A stretch of DNA of 64,000 nt from Euptelea pleiosperma (GCA_035048495.1 CM068551.1:12960248-13024247); one strand, 5' to 3'. Counted from the first letter of the stretch, positions 46,701 to 58,754 are shown. Notes: generated by a model from the sequence alone, not told the origin. Numbers and translations are program-made.

Positions 46701-49700
46701 CCAACTTAGCAAGCCATAATTTTAGGATGCCACTATTACCAGAACTTTCTGAATTCATAGCATGCTTGTTGAAGGAGTTGATAGCAAACTCAATCACGGC
46801 CAACTTAGCCTTTGGTGACCGCTGTTCATCCAGTGAACGGAGCAAAGCAGGTAAGAGAGAATCTATACCATAACTTTTGCTCACAATCTCCAAAGTTGTT
46901 GAGCAAGGCTGCCGAACTAACTCCTTCGGGTCAATTAACCGTGAGAAAACATGAGGTAAGATCCTTTCCATGTAACTTTCAAAAGGCTTTCTGCAAGTTG
47001 GAATAATCTCTGCAAGTGTCGAAAGAGCAGCCTGTGCAACTTTATGGTGAGGATCGTCCAAGTGTTGGAAAAACAATTTCATGACCTTTTCAAAACTCTG
47101 GGTAACTTCTTGGATACCTTTTGGCCCTTGCTGCAGCAAAGTCCGGAGATAATTAAAGGCAGCAACTCTGGCACACCAATCAGAGCTTGAACTCAGACCC
47201 TCAGCCAAAGCATCGTTGAGAGACATTGGACCATCTATGTAGCTTGACATTTCACCAAGTGCAAGTTGGCTATCATCAAAACTGTTTCTACTGCTTGCAG
47301 AAACCCGCACAGATACATGTTTTCTCAAAAGTGGCCTCTGAAAATTGGGAATATGATTGATCTGTGAATCCCTATAACTTGCATCTTTATAAGGTGTGTC
47401 TAGGTACTGCTTATCAATGTGTGTGTTAAGAAATCGTCTAGTTGCCCTCATATCGGTATTCTCTTCAATGGAAGTACTTTCTTGTAGTCTTTCAGAAGCT
47501 CTCTTGCTTGTATATGACAATGATAGTGCTGACAGAGGCTCAGTTGTCAGATTAGTGAGGTAAGATAATTTACCTGAGTCTTTAGAAGCTTGAATCTGAG
47601 TGATGAAATCAGACGCAATCAAGCCACCATTACGATTACTACCTTTGGCAACATTAGATACAGTTGAATCCACCAATACTGAGTTTGTGAGATGATTTGA
47701 CGCAGGAACAGCAGGAGGAAATGGTGGATCACGAGCTGATGGAGGGTCAACTCCTGCACTAGGGGCAATATTAGAAAAACTTAGCCATTCACAAAATGGT
47801 TCAGAAGATGAACACAATTCATTTTGACTCATCGACTCTATAATGCTTCAGTGAACAAACTAAAAGAACTAATTCTCAGAAACTGATTTCATGATAAAGA
47901 AAAAAACCTTAATTGGGTAATTCATTGAATACCTAGATCCAAGCTTGTTGAACGCATAGTGGAAGAATTGTGTTTCTCAGTCATATCTAAACCTCTCAGC
48001 ATGCTTTCAATAGCTGTAACCTTTTGCTTGCTTGCGTGCAGCACACTTTCAAGGCTTCTTTCAGTACCTTTTCCAAGTGATTTTGCTTGTGATAGAAGCA
48101 GACCAGAAGAAACAGAGGTCCCTGAGGGTAGACTTGCGCTCCTGTCCATAGCAACAATAGCAGAAGTTCCGTATCCAGGTAAATTTGGAGTAGGTGTTTG
48201 AGATGGAGTACGTGACAATTGCACACCCCTCTCGCGGAGTGAAGGAGAAGCATGTCGTCTATGCATACCCCCATCTTCATCATTTATTATCTGTGCACAA
48301 GTGCATCACATTAGGCATTGATTTCTCCAAGGCATGAAGAAGGGTTTCTCTATACAAGAAAAGCAGATACCCTTTGAATGACGGGATCAAAGGATAAAAA
48401 TAGGCGCCGGGAACGCTCTGGCCAAGTCTTTGTGAACATTCGGTAGCAAGTTCTCGCAGTTGATCGTACCTAATGATTTCAATTAACTGTTAAGTACTTG
48501 ATGATTAGTCTGAAATTTATAACCCCACAACAAAGGTCAGAATTGCTGCAAACAAATGGAACAGACAAAACTCAAATAATACCAGCCTACATGTACTAAA
48601 TTAAAGCGATTCTACTTAAAAATGGGACAACGTATGGATGCTAACTCACACAAAAACACTCACGGATGTTATACATATGAACCTTCATAAAAGTTGCAAA
48701 AAATAACAAAAGGATGATATATGAAGATCACCCACCAAAGCATGCTCTTCAAAAATATGCATCTATTGCCTGCTCAAGAAGCTCAATGGAACCCTCGAGG
48801 TTTTCAGACCAATCTGAGTCATATGCAGATCAAGGTACCTAGTGGATATGGAAAAATCCATGACAGCTTCATGGAAGTTTGGCTTCATAGTCTCAACTCT
48901 CAACTGAGAGAGCAAACATGTTTGGTCACAAACACAAACCTCCCGTAACATAGTTCATGTTAAGTCCCTTGACAGATTACCAATTTTCCAAGAAAACAAA
49001 TTTCAGCTGTAGCAACATACTATTTTTTTGGAGCTAGGAATTCCAAGTCCCATGACATGTGATGTACTCACACCAATTGCTATAACTGGCAATGGGAATG
49101 AAAAATAAAAAGGGAACCCAAGCCTATGTTCACTCTGTAGACACACCCATTACTCTTTACAAGTTTTGACTGGCGGTATTACTAAATAAGATAAGATGGA
49201 AAAGTGCAACCCCGCAAGATCGGGCATACAAGTTTTTTCTTTAAGAAAAAGCACAGGAAACAGACCAACCACGAAAGATATACCTCACTCATTGCATCCG
49301 CTACACAGCACTTAATAAAATCTTCATACAGATCAGCCGATCGTTGTATTTCTGGAGCATCAGCCCAATACTCTAGTATCAAAAGTGCATATTCACAGCA
49401 CCTGCAATATGTAAAAAATTAAGTAGCAAGTGAATCTGAAACAAGCTATGAACTCTTATCTTCAATTAGTCATACCTGGCACGGAGCACTGCACTGCGGT
49501 CATTCTTTGCACAATCAGCTATTCGAGGAAGCACACGGGCAACTTTGCAGTTACGCAACATCTGGAAAGCCAACAAGATACACATTGAAAGAAGCATATA
49601 TGAAAACCAACTGTGACATAAAATATATCTTAATTATACCGTCTTTATGCAGTTGTCTGCAGACTCGGCAATTACAAGAACAGTTATCACAACAAGCTTG

Positions 49701-52700
49701 AATAGAACCTGAAAAAGGTTATTGAGGCAACGTCAGCAAAACTATTAGAACATGCTAATGCAACAATAATAAGCAAGAAAAAAAGTGAACTTACTGGAAT
49801 GAACATCTCAGCACATGCCTCAAAATCTCCCAAAAGCTCCTTCGATAATAAGCTTAATAGATGGCAAGTCTATTGAAGGAAAACCCAATAAGTAACAGCT
49901 AAAGAACTATAATTTTATTTTCAACAAGATAAATGCCAACCCAACCCTCAATGTTAAGAAAACAACACTTTGTAGTCTAACAAATGCACCACAAAATGCA
50001 ATTTCATCAATCATAACTCACGGAAAAATGAAAATAATGGTCATATATTCATATATAAGCACATGTCTTGAGTATCTCTTGGTTCTGCTCAATGGCACTA
50101 GACCAACACTAAAATTACACAATTAAGGCCCTGCTTGGTATCACCGCAAATATTTGTTTGCAAACATCTGCAACATGTTTTTTGCATTTCTAGGTGCTTG
50201 GTTGCACCCCACAATTATTTACGTAGGTAAATATTTTCCATGAATCCATATTTTTTATGATTTGAGCTGCTAATGTTTGCAGCCAAAAATGGCCGCAAAC
50301 ATTCACATTTTGGCTTGAACTTCCTTGAAATATATATAATATTTGGCCCCTAGATAAAGAGTAAAATTCACTCACCGCCCGTGATGACTGCCCACATTAT
50401 GTGCCAACTGGTATACGTTTAGAAGACGCTGATCATATGGATGTTTGGTCCAAGTTCTAAAGGGGGCCGTTATAATGGTATAACAGACTGGGGGTGTTAC
50501 CGTTTTTCAGTTATAACGAATTATAACGCTCAGGGGTAAAAATGAAAAATAATGTGAAAATAACATAAATAACTGAAAAAATGGCGCTGAAATTCAAATT
50601 TTGAAATTTCAATTTTAATTTTCAAAAACAGAAAAATAACGAAAAATAACAGAAAATAACGGAAATTAACAAAAAATAACGGACGTTTTTTTCAAAAAAA
50701 AAAATCAGAAAATAATGGTCATTATTTTCTTTAAAATGGAAAAATAATGGCCGTTAATTTTAAAACGTTTCAACAGTTATAACATAACGGGGCAGGTCTG
50801 AATCCGTTATAACGGCCGTTTTTTAAACCATGGTTTGGTCAATCCCTAGATGGGCCTACAAACCAAAAATCAGCTTAATTAGTGATTTCAAATCTTTGGA
50901 GGGTCGGGATCGGGGAACCCCCATTTTTTACACCCATTTTAGCGTACCAACATAAAAGATGAATCAATGGGTGATTTTTGATGTGGATGATCTCCTCACC
51001 ATATAGATCACCCCAACAAAAAAATCAGCCCATTCTGAATTTCTAACCCCATCAAATGTGGGTTTTCAAGTTACATGGTAAGAATTGACGGTCCATAATT
51101 CTTCAACTTCTAAACCAATCTATGAATATCATAATGATTTGAATTTTTGTGAGGATAATCTCCTCACCATAGAGATCATCCTCACCAAAAATCAGCCATT
51201 GATTCATCTTCTATGGTGGTACACCAAAATGGGTGTCCCTAAGCCTGACCCATCTTTGGATACTAGTACCCAAATAATGGTCAATAATACTTAAATTAAA
51301 CGGTTAAAATCAATCCATGAAATTCGTTAATCAGGTTGATTTTTTATTTGTTGATCCACTTAGGGATTGGCCAAACATCCATATAGTCAGCATGCTTCAC
51401 AAATGTGCCACTTGGCTCATATTGTGGGCGGTTATAGGGGGCAATCATTGTGGAGGGTCAACAAAGTTATACTCGTAGATAAACATCTAGACCAAAAAAA
51501 TAACATGATTAGTAAGTTCTAAAAGTTGTATTGGAGTCATTTTCATTGGTTGATTTTTAACCGTGGAATTTGGCATTATTAGGGGTACAAAGATACAAAG
51601 GTTTGAAATCACTAATCAGGCTGATTTTTAGTTTGTAGGTCCACTTAGGGATTGGCCAAACATCCATACGGTCAGTGTCCCTCTAAAGTATTACCCGTAC
51701 TCAAATTGTAGGCAGTCAACAAAGTTCTATTTGGACCACCTGATCATTGGGTTCCCACCCAAAATCAACTTGCGTGGACCATCTCATGATTCGCATCCAT
51801 TTCTTCCGCTGTTTGATTGGTTGTGATCATCCAATTCATTGACATTGTTCGAAGGTGATCTCCATCTCCTATTTTGGATTCATCAAATACTCGAAAAATA
51901 TTTGCATTGCACCCTCCACCTAAGCGGTGAAAAGTATTTGCAACTGATTTTACGAGTTAATACCAAGCAATAGAAAATGTTTGAAGCTGTAAACATTTAC
52001 AAAGCAAATATTTGTAGAGGTAAATATTTGCATCTTACAAACAGTTACTGGATACCAAGCAGGGCCTAAGTTGCATTATCAAAAGAAGAAAAAAACATTT
52101 CGTAAACAAATATTAATAACTTCCCAAAATCCTAAATCTCCATGTTAATTTTTAGTATGAATATCTTCAAGGGACTTATTAATAGGGGTATTAGTGGGGC
52201 TAGACTCGGTTCAGGCCAAGTTTTGCCCGAGCATGGCCCAAGATATATGTAGCTAGGCTCAAGCCTAGTATGGCCTGTTACGGGCCCAAGCAATTCAGGT
52301 GCAACGTGGAGTAATAATAAGCTCAACGAGCTAGACCATTACTTCGGCCGGGCTAAGCTTATTTTTTGTTAAAAGTGAAGGCCAAGACAGGCCCATTTAC
52401 CTAGGGCCTTACAATCGAACCCAAATTCAATTCATCAGGCCTATAAGTGCATCCCAACCCTAGGCCCAAATCTAGATGCCCTAGTAGCCCATCGGTTACT
52501 AGGCGAATTCAATTCACTCAATGCCTTCCCTAACCTACGAGCGCATTCACGAGTTCTATATAATCTTTGACGATCCTTGGTGACCTTCGACACAATTCTC
52601 TAGTCTCCACCAAGTACCAACCTTCGCCTAGCAGTTTTATCTTTGTCGATCTTCACAACGAACCGATGCAGATACAACTGATGCAGGACTCTCTCATTAT

Positions 52701-55700
52701 CCTCCCAAAATCACAAAACGGCCCTTCGTAGCAATTGATCTCCACCCATGTCTTCCTCTGAAGGCAACCTGCTTCGAAGGGAAGGTCACTGTGATGTGTA
52801 ATAGCAACACAGATCTTCAGGTCGCAATGGGAAGGGTGGAAGACGCAGTTTGTAAACTCCAAGAAACCATTGAAGCCTTTTCACCAGCTCCATTTCACTA
52901 CTAGGCACCGATTCAAGCCAAACTTTTGCATTACATGTCTCGCCACCATCAGATGCAATCTCCGTCAGCAAAGACTCCAAAGGTTGTGTCGATTTTGATT
53001 CACTTTGTAGGATCGGATAAGCCTAGATCAGTAGTTGCACTGAAGATCCATAAGGTTTTCACAGCCAACTCCATTATCTCAGATGTGTTCTACGTTGTTT
53101 TGAGGTTGTTTCAGGCCTCTGAATGAACTTACAGAAGAGCAAAGTATTTGTTGTGGGAGAGGCTCCTCATCTAAGGAGTTTGGCTCATAGTTTGGGTTGT
53201 GGCATTGGATGTTTGCCCTCCACGTATCTTGGGCTTCCTCTTGGGGCCAAGTACAAAGATGAAGCTATTTAGGATCTCGTGGTCGAAAGATTTGGCAAGA
53301 GACTAGCTGGGTGGAAGGGCAGGTTTCTATCCAAAGGCGGAAGGATCACTCATATCGAAAGTACCCTCGCTAATATTCCTAATCACTTTTTGTCCTTGTT
53401 TTGTACTCCAGCTTTTGTTGCTCACGGACTAGAAAGGATCATGAGATACTTCTTGTGGGAAGACAAGGGGGACAATCACAAGTTCCACCTAGTCAATTGG
53501 GGAAAAAATTGTTCACCTAAAAGAGAAAGTGGGTTTGGGCGTTAAGCATCTCCGGGATATGAATCTGGCACTCCTTGGGAAATGGCTATGGAGGTTCGGT
53601 GAGGAGGAAAACAGTCTAGGGAGGTTGGTCATTGGAAATAAGTACAGGGTGATGTAGTTTGGATGAAACAGTTCTCCAATGCTTCGTCATACAGAGTCAA
53701 CATGTGGAGAGGTATAACCGGCTCTCGTGAGTATTTCGAAAAAGGAGTAACCTTTAATATTGGGAAGAGAGATAAGGTTCGCTTCTGAGAGGATAAGTGG
53801 TGCGGGGAAGACACCCTTAAAGAGGCCTTTCCCACACTGTTTTCGATGTCAGGTCGTAGAGGCACTGATTAAGGATTGGGTGGCGAGAGATGACAGCAAT
53901 GCGTCATGGAGTATGGGCTTCAGAAGCCCCTTTAACGATTGGGAGATGGATAGCTTAGTCTCTCTTCTACTCCGTATAGGGGTCCCCAACCTGGATTCGG
54001 AATTGGATAGGAGGATCTGGAGACGGGAGAAACAAGGTATCTTCTCAGTTAGCACTCTTTTCCCACAACTTCCCGAGATTAGACTATGATTCCTAACCTC
54101 AGTTATTTGGGTGGCTCTTGTCCCTACCAGAGTGAAATTCTTCATCTGGATGGCAATTCTAGATAAGATTCCGATGGTGGAATACTTGATCAATAGGGAA
54201 ATGATGATACCGCATAGGTGTATTATGTGCAAATCAGACTTGGAATCAGTAGATCATGTGCTCATCCACTGTACCTTTTCTACGGGGGTATGGCATACCT
54301 TTTTTTTTTAGATTATTCGGTATCTAGGTCGTGGTGCCTCCTCGCGTGGAAGGCTTCTTCCATGGATGCTCTGATGATGCTTTTAGTGGCGTGGGAGGAT
54401 CCTTTGGCGCTTGGTCCCATTTGCAATAATGTGGGCTATTTGGAAGGAAAGGAACTCAAGCATCTTCAACAGGAAGCAAGGAAGGGTCCAAGAGGTGGTC
54501 CTGAAAGTTAAAGTCTTTCTTTACCTTTGGACTTCCACCCCGAGTTTAGGAAGAATTGTTATACTTATCTCCTTCCTTACAAAGATAGGGTTGAAGTGTT
54601 TGTAAGCTTTTCAAGGGTTTTCCCTTTCGTTAATAAATCATCTTTACTTATCAACTAAAAAGATGATTGTTGGAATTAGAAGTAAAGTTGATGAGATCGT
54701 TGCAGAGGCCACGAAGAAAGCTGACCAGATCAAATCCCTCGTAGAAAGTATCTCGCCTCAGATTCCAGCTGTTGCGATCCCGTTCATCGATTCTTCAGTG
54801 TCTAATCCGTCGTCTTCAAATCTCGAGAGGTTTGTTGGTACTGATGAGTCGAGAGAGTTCGTGAAGGGAATTGCGTTGAGTACATTTCAGAATTTCCCCA
54901 TGGAAGATGAACCACAGATGTACGGCATCCCCACAATTTCAAATGCCTGGCAAGATCTTACAAATACTGGAAAAAGTTAAAAAAATTTCTAAGATCTCTT
55001 ATCGTCAAGGAAATAAATTTCACGAAATTATCGAAATATTTCGCGAAAGATTTCCATTTTCTAGGTTACCGACAGGAAAGAATACTTACGTCGAAATAAT
55101 GTTAAATTTCCCGAAATATTTCCATTCATGTCGAAATATTTCGCGTGAACAGTAAATTTCAATCAATTGACAGTGTAAATATGTATTATTTCGGTCGAAA
55201 TGTTTCGACATGTATGGAAACATTTCAATCGTAGGTAGGAAACATTTCATTTGAGCTCAAAACCGCTATAAATCTTATATTTGATCCATTTAACCCCTTT
55301 CCATACATTTTGTTTATACAAAATATCATTCCAGTGTAGATTTTTAAGTTCATGAAAACATTAGGAGTTTTTTCAAATTCAAAATATACATAAAGATAAA
55401 ATTTCTTGCTACAAATAAATAGGTTAGGTGTAAATTCATTAAATTTATGAATTTATGATGCATTTATACTAGATTTGTGCACGGATTGAAGATCGTTTAG
55501 GGTGAAAATTTGGAATTTGGGAAAAACTCCAATTTTATTGGTTTTTACCCTAAACATCCATAATTGTGCATAAATTGATTATATGTTGCATAACTTAGCC
55601 CGTTCTACAAGTTGGTTGGGTTAAAAAAATTAATCCTAATTTTTTTTTTCAAATAAAAAATTAAACGTTCAAAAAATTAAATAAATATTATAAGTTAATA

Positions 55701-57214
55701 GTATGTAGGTTTTCTAAAATTACATATAATGTTAAGAAATTAATGTAAGTGAATAAGGATTTGTTAATATATTACTTTATGACTTTTTTATAATTAGCAA
55801 TTAAATAATAGTTATATAATTAAATTAAACCTTGACTAATTAAAAATACTTGCCGCGACATATTATAGACCATTATGGTCATTCATTTCCACATATTATG
55901 GTTTGAAAGCTTATGAGTGTGCTTTATGCTTGTTTCATCATTTCCCAAACTTTCCACAAACATTTCCACAATATTTCCATCATTTCCACATTATTTCCAT
56001 CATTTCCACGAAAAACGTATTATTTCCACACTGGTCGAAATATTTCCACGAAATATTTCCATTTTTAGACTGGTCGAAATAAACCTCGAAACCGAAATTT
56101 ATTTCCTTGCTTATCGTCTACAACCTAGGGTTTTTTGCAGCTATCCGCCGTTGCGCTTTCCTCTACTATGCTATTCACGTGCAAGAACTATGTTTGTTGC
56201 GTCAATGGCGGTTGTAGCGCAAGAGGTCAAGCTTTTCAATCGCTAGTTTTTTTTATGAAGTTGAGAAACTCATGTAGTTCGCATTATCAAGCATGTGATG
56301 GAGATCATTCATCTCCTTAGTGATGTAAACCCGATCCAAGTGATTGTTGATGACTGCATCAACAATGGGCCAAAGAAGAAGAAAAAGTCGAAGAAGAAGA
56401 AGCTGAAGAAGGCGACGTACCTGCGTCGCCGTCACCGGAGTTTGCACCCACCACTGCCTCCACCCGTTGTTGTTGTTGCCTCCATCGCACTAGTCGAGAG
56501 ATGGATTAGGGTTTCAAAAAAAAACCTTTTTGGTTCGGGAGGTTGAATACAACCCCTCCCCTTTTTTTGGTATCGGACCACCCTTTTTATTGGGGGGCTT
56601 TGGGTCTTGGCCCACAAGGCCATCCCCCACCTTAAACCTCTAGCCCAATAGTATCTACCCATTAGTTGGTAGCCCAACCACCTTAGGTCAAGTTTGGCCC
56701 TCAAAAAAAGTATCAAAGGTGGAACACACCCATTTTGGGCGTCAAGTCTACACGTCACATCCAACTCCAATGATTGGGAGCACTATCTTAATACATTCTT
56801 TCTATATTGTGATACTTAACATGATATAAAAATATGTTCTTACAAAAATTACCTTTCTTTCATAAGAAAAAATATAATATTCAACATGTGGAATCAACTG
56901 TTCGGACATGTCGGCATATCAGGTTTGTGGGGTTTAGTGTGCCTGATACTTCATATTAGTGTCAGGCACCAACACGTGCATGTGCCTTTTTGTTCCTAAG
57001 GAATTTGTTGTAATGTTCAAAAAATTAAGTCTCAGAAGATGTAAAAACAACTATCATTAACAGTCTTGAAAATACTTTTCAGCTATTTCCAACATAAAAA
57101 CAAAAAGTTCACAAACCTGCTTTACTATGCTAGAACGCCGATCAGACAATTGTGTGCTCAGGGGTGCAACAAGTTGCTTCAATAGTGCTGGAAAACATGG
57201 ATAATCAGTAGCAC
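40789..57214 (-). CDS. CLASP: CLASP, CLIP-associated microtubule protein (3' 15 exons; 5' end outside window)
   Basis: Exons: 57214-57117, 49869-49795, 49708-49640, 49561-49476, 49401-49284, 48469-48371, 48290-47933, 47753-45943, 45781-45680, 44503-44399, 44257-44183, 44096-44028, 43912-43844, 41875-41774, 40950-40789. All have GT/AG borders and matching phases. They give 1131 residues, against about 1440 in plant CLASP, so roughly the first 310 residues (TOG1 and start of TOG2) lie beyond 64000. Visible: end of TOG2 ([29 protein letters not shown]), a Ser/Arg-rich microtubule-binding linker ([26 protein letters not shown]), a second TOG array ([30 protein letters not shown]) and the C-terminal HEAT-like region ending [16 protein letters not shown]. 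The family stabilises cortical microtubules at plus ends and cell edges. No frame damage is seen. Large introns (7.2 kb at 49870-57116; over 6.8 kb upstream) carry transposons. Confidence 0.95.
41876..43843 (-). other. CLASP intron with old insertion
   Basis: Contains a stretch at about 42540-42720 resembling a LINE 3' end in antisense (ATAATAATGAAAAGGGGAAC...). Repeats of CCCATGTCTATGG lie near 43255-43310. Otherwise nothing recognisable. Confidence 0.35.
45943..47753 (-). CDS. CLASP: CLASP large central exon
   Basis: 1811-nt exon encoding the end of the Ser/Arg-rich linker ([12 protein letters not shown] at its 5' end), the central TOG domain and the linker to the C-terminal domain (IPQILHQ at its 3' end). 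The true 5' border is the CAG at 47754-47756. The open frame runs about 80 nt further upstream into the intron, which would mislead an ORF-based call. The acceptor completes the glycine codon split from LDL|G. Confidence 0.93.
50453..50833. mobile_element. Mutator-type MITE (GGCCGTTATAA family)
   Basis: Interior rich in GTTATAACG and ATAACGG. Ends near AAAGGGGGCCGTTATAA and TTATAACGGCCGTTTTTT. Flanks TTTGGTCCA (50444-50452) and TTTGGTCAA (50834-50842) agree at 8 of 9 bases. The uninterrupted F1 consensus reads through this point. Confidence 0.75.
50901..51251. mobile_element. Mutator-type MITE, TSD ATCTTTGGA
   Basis: Starts GGGTCGGGATC and ends AAGCCTGACCC. Inner arms ACACCCATTTTAG / CAAAATGGGTGT and AAGATGAATCAATGG / CCATTGATTCATCTT. 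Perfect 9-bp duplication ATCTTTGGA at 50892-50900 and 51252-51260. Confidence 0.88.
51440..51720. mobile_element. F1 foldback MITE, left arm degraded
   Basis: Right arm (AATCAGGCTGATTTTTAGTT ... CATACGGTCAGTGTCCC) is clear. The left arm is recognisable only in AAACATCTAGACCAAAAA and ACATGATTAGTAAG. Confidence 0.6.
52070..53045 (-). other. unidentified minus-strand open frame and flanks
   Basis: A 64-codon minus-strand frame at 52980-52786 ([33 protein letters not shown]) looks protein-like. I cannot assign it. A captured or retro-copied gene piece is possible. It abuts the LINE fragment, which runs in the opposite direction. Confidence 0.3.
53046..54660 (+). pseudogene. LINE reverse-transcriptase C-terminal half with zinc-finger region and 3' tail
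   Basis: Plus strand: [10 protein letters not shown] then [52 protein letters not shown] and [12 protein letters not shown]. These are the conserved order of plant L1-type reverse transcriptase C-termini. It then continues, in other frames, to [14 protein letters not shown] and [20 protein letters not shown], the zf-RVT domain. A 3'-UTR ending GTTAATAAATCATC runs to about 54660. Several stops and shifts. It is antisense to CLASP, inside its 7.2-kb intron. Confidence 0.88.
54661..55006 (+). pseudogene. fragment of a BSD-domain protein gene
   Basis: Plus strand frame from ATG 54663: [20 protein letters not shown], then [30 protein letters not shown] and NAWQDLT. After a deletion, in the next frame, [14 protein letters not shown] corresponds to LVL.TVKEISKLRYEL of plant BSD-domain proteins. 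Introns are not apparent, the domain core is missing, and it begins immediately at the LINE 3' tail. Identification is from memory of the family and is moderately secure. Confidence 0.6.
55007..56109. mobile_element. non-coding Mutator-like element, TSD CTTATCGTC
   Basis: Ends AAGGAAATAAATTTC and the complement GAAATTTATTTCCTTG. Perfect 9-bp repeats CTTATCGTC at 54998-55006 and 56110-56118. Interior AT-rich with many GAAATATTTC palindromes near both ends. It inserted exactly between the BSD and RPS5 fragments or within the last bases of one of them. Confidence 0.88.
56119..56385 (+). pseudogene. internally deleted ribosomal protein S5 (uS7) fragment
   Basis: Begins with a ribosomal-protein-like leader (CCTAGGGTTTTTTGCAGC). 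ATG 56205 opens [13 protein letters not shown], the N-terminus of plant RPS5, then a stop. After a large internal deletion and a one-base shift come KLM and [20 protein letters not shown] / VIVD, the start of the conserved C-terminal half. Beyond 56372 the sequence changes to a lysine-rich frame unlike RPS5. Not functional. Confidence 0.8.
56386..57116. other. CLASP intron sequence, no supported gene
   Basis: Minus-strand ATG at 56500 opens [17 protein letters not shown] then stops, possibly the start of a third captured gene piece. Nothing else is recognised. Confidence 0.3.
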
Positions 57215-58025
57215 CTGAAAAAGAAAAAACACAAGTGGGCATGAATATATCCTGAAACACAAATGACTAACCTTAGTGCGTTTGCATATTACATGTCATA
57301 TTCTAAACAAAAAAAAAAAAACAATAAAGAAGTCGGTTTCTTTTTCTTCAGCGAACATAAAAAGTTCAAAACACAAAAATGTGAGTGCAGGGGAGCAAGG
57401 CGGGTTTTAATATCAAATAAAGGAATTGGCACTTTCACAAGCTCTAATAGCGTAGGCAATACAATAAACAAAGCCAAGATTCAAGACATGAGGATAGGGT
57501 TATAAATGGCAGTAGAACCATGCGTAGAGGTAAACTTTTCTTCCACAGAGAGATCACAAGAAATAGAAATAGATCAGTTCGAAATATAGACCCTGCAGAT
57601 GTTTTTCAAAAAAAAAAAACAGTGCTTTGAAAGGCTTGCCTTGAGGTGTATAGTGTACAACTTGAGGCGACGCACATGCCTCGTGGCTTGAGGCTTAACA
57701 CGCAAGGCATGAGACACAAGACGCAGTTAAGGTGTAAGCCTTGGCTATTGAAACATTAAAAACTTGTTTTTACTTCTTTTTCCCCCAAAATATCCCCTTA
57801 ATTGTTCTTAATGCTTAAAACAGCCTAAAAGGAGATGGTTTAACCATCTTCTTCCTCTTATTTGAGAGAAATCTCAAACCTAAGTCATTTTTCCATAGTT
57901 CGCATATATTGGGAGATTTTGAGATTGTGCACTTATTTCTTATTCGATTTCAATTTCATCACTTCTTACAAATTCCTTGCAACAGGACTGTACCTACAAG
58001 CAATGAGAACGAGGGAAATTACGAG
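57215..58025. other. CLASP intron sequence
   Basis: Low-complexity AT-rich sequence. A segment at 57630-57740 repeats AAGGC/GAGGC phrases (CTTGAGGC, AAGGCATGAGAC) without forming a clear element. Confidence 0.35.
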
Positions 58026-58030
58026 TGAAG

Positions 58031-58495
58031 TGATGTGTGACACTTAACCAATACTCCCAAAAGCCGCAACTGATGGGAGCGTGAGACTAAATTCCTGTAT
58101 CTCATAACCCAAATCCAGGCCCTCGGTCGAACCCTCTTTCGTGAGTCCCATTTCACACGGGCCATCCCACCATGAGTGTTCCCCATTTACGCAGGCTGCC
58201 CCACTCGAGCCCAGTGTGAAAATGACCCTGCATTAATCATCCCTTGTGATGGGTCTTGAACACATGACCAACCTGGCTCTGATACCACTTTGATGCAGGA
58301 CACTTAACCAATACTCCCAAAAGCCGAGAATGATTGGAGCGTGAGATTTAATTCCCTTATCTCATACCCCGAATCCCTGCCTTCGATCGAACCCTCCTTC
58401 GTGGGTCCCATTTCACACGGGCCATCCCACCCCGAGTGTGCCCCATTTACGCAGGCTACCCCACTCGAGCCCAATGCAAAAATGCCCCTGCATTA
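58031..58495 (-). mobile_element. complete TRIM, second copy, TSD TGAAG
   Basis: Inverted relative to the copy at 26606. LTRs 58031-58235 and 58291-58495, interior 55 bp. On the minus strand TGGTATCAGAGCC (58274-58286) is an exact initiator-tRNA-Met primer site just inside the 5' LTR. Perfect 5-bp repeats TGAAG at 58026-58030 and 58496-58500. Confidence 0.92.
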
Positions 58496-58754
58496 TGAAG
58501 ACTTGCAGATCTTCGAATTTAGATCACTTTACTCTCCAGTCTCTAGATAATGGTTGTATGAAAGTATGGAACTATTGAGTATGGATTATGGTTGACTGGT
58601 TGTATCAAATTATGGAGTACGGTTGTTGTGCGACTTGCTTCTTGGTTGATTCATGATCGAGTGTTTGCTAACATTATCATTGGTTTATGATTCTGGTTAT
58701 CTTATTTTTGACAATTTACATATATTGTTTAACTGTTGAATGTTAATAATGAAT

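Larger units (their letters stand above)
50385..51438. mobile_element. F1 foldback MITE interrupted by two Mutator-type MITEs
   Basis: Left arm GACTGCCCACATTATGTGCC...CATATGGATG, right arm CATCCATATAGTCAGCATGC...GCCACTTGGCTCATATTGTGG. The middle is split at 50453 and 50901 by the two elements listed separately. Confidence 0.7.
50127..52066. mobile_element. PIF/Harbinger-like non-coding element, TSD TAA
   Basis: Inverted termini GGCCCTGCTTGGTATC (50127) and GATACCAAGCAGGGCC (ending 52066), with subterminal inverted AAATATTTG/CAAATATTT blocks. Flanked by TAA at 50124-50126 and 52067-52069. The terminal sequence and 3-bp duplication fit Harbinger/Tourist. Total 1.94 kb, mostly made of four later insertions. 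No transposase. Confidence 0.82.

Noticed and set aside
47754..47832. In-frame upstream extension of the CLASP large exon
   Set aside because: The frame is open, but the CAG acceptor at 47754 and the split glycine codon with the previous exon match the CLASP protein; the extension is intron.
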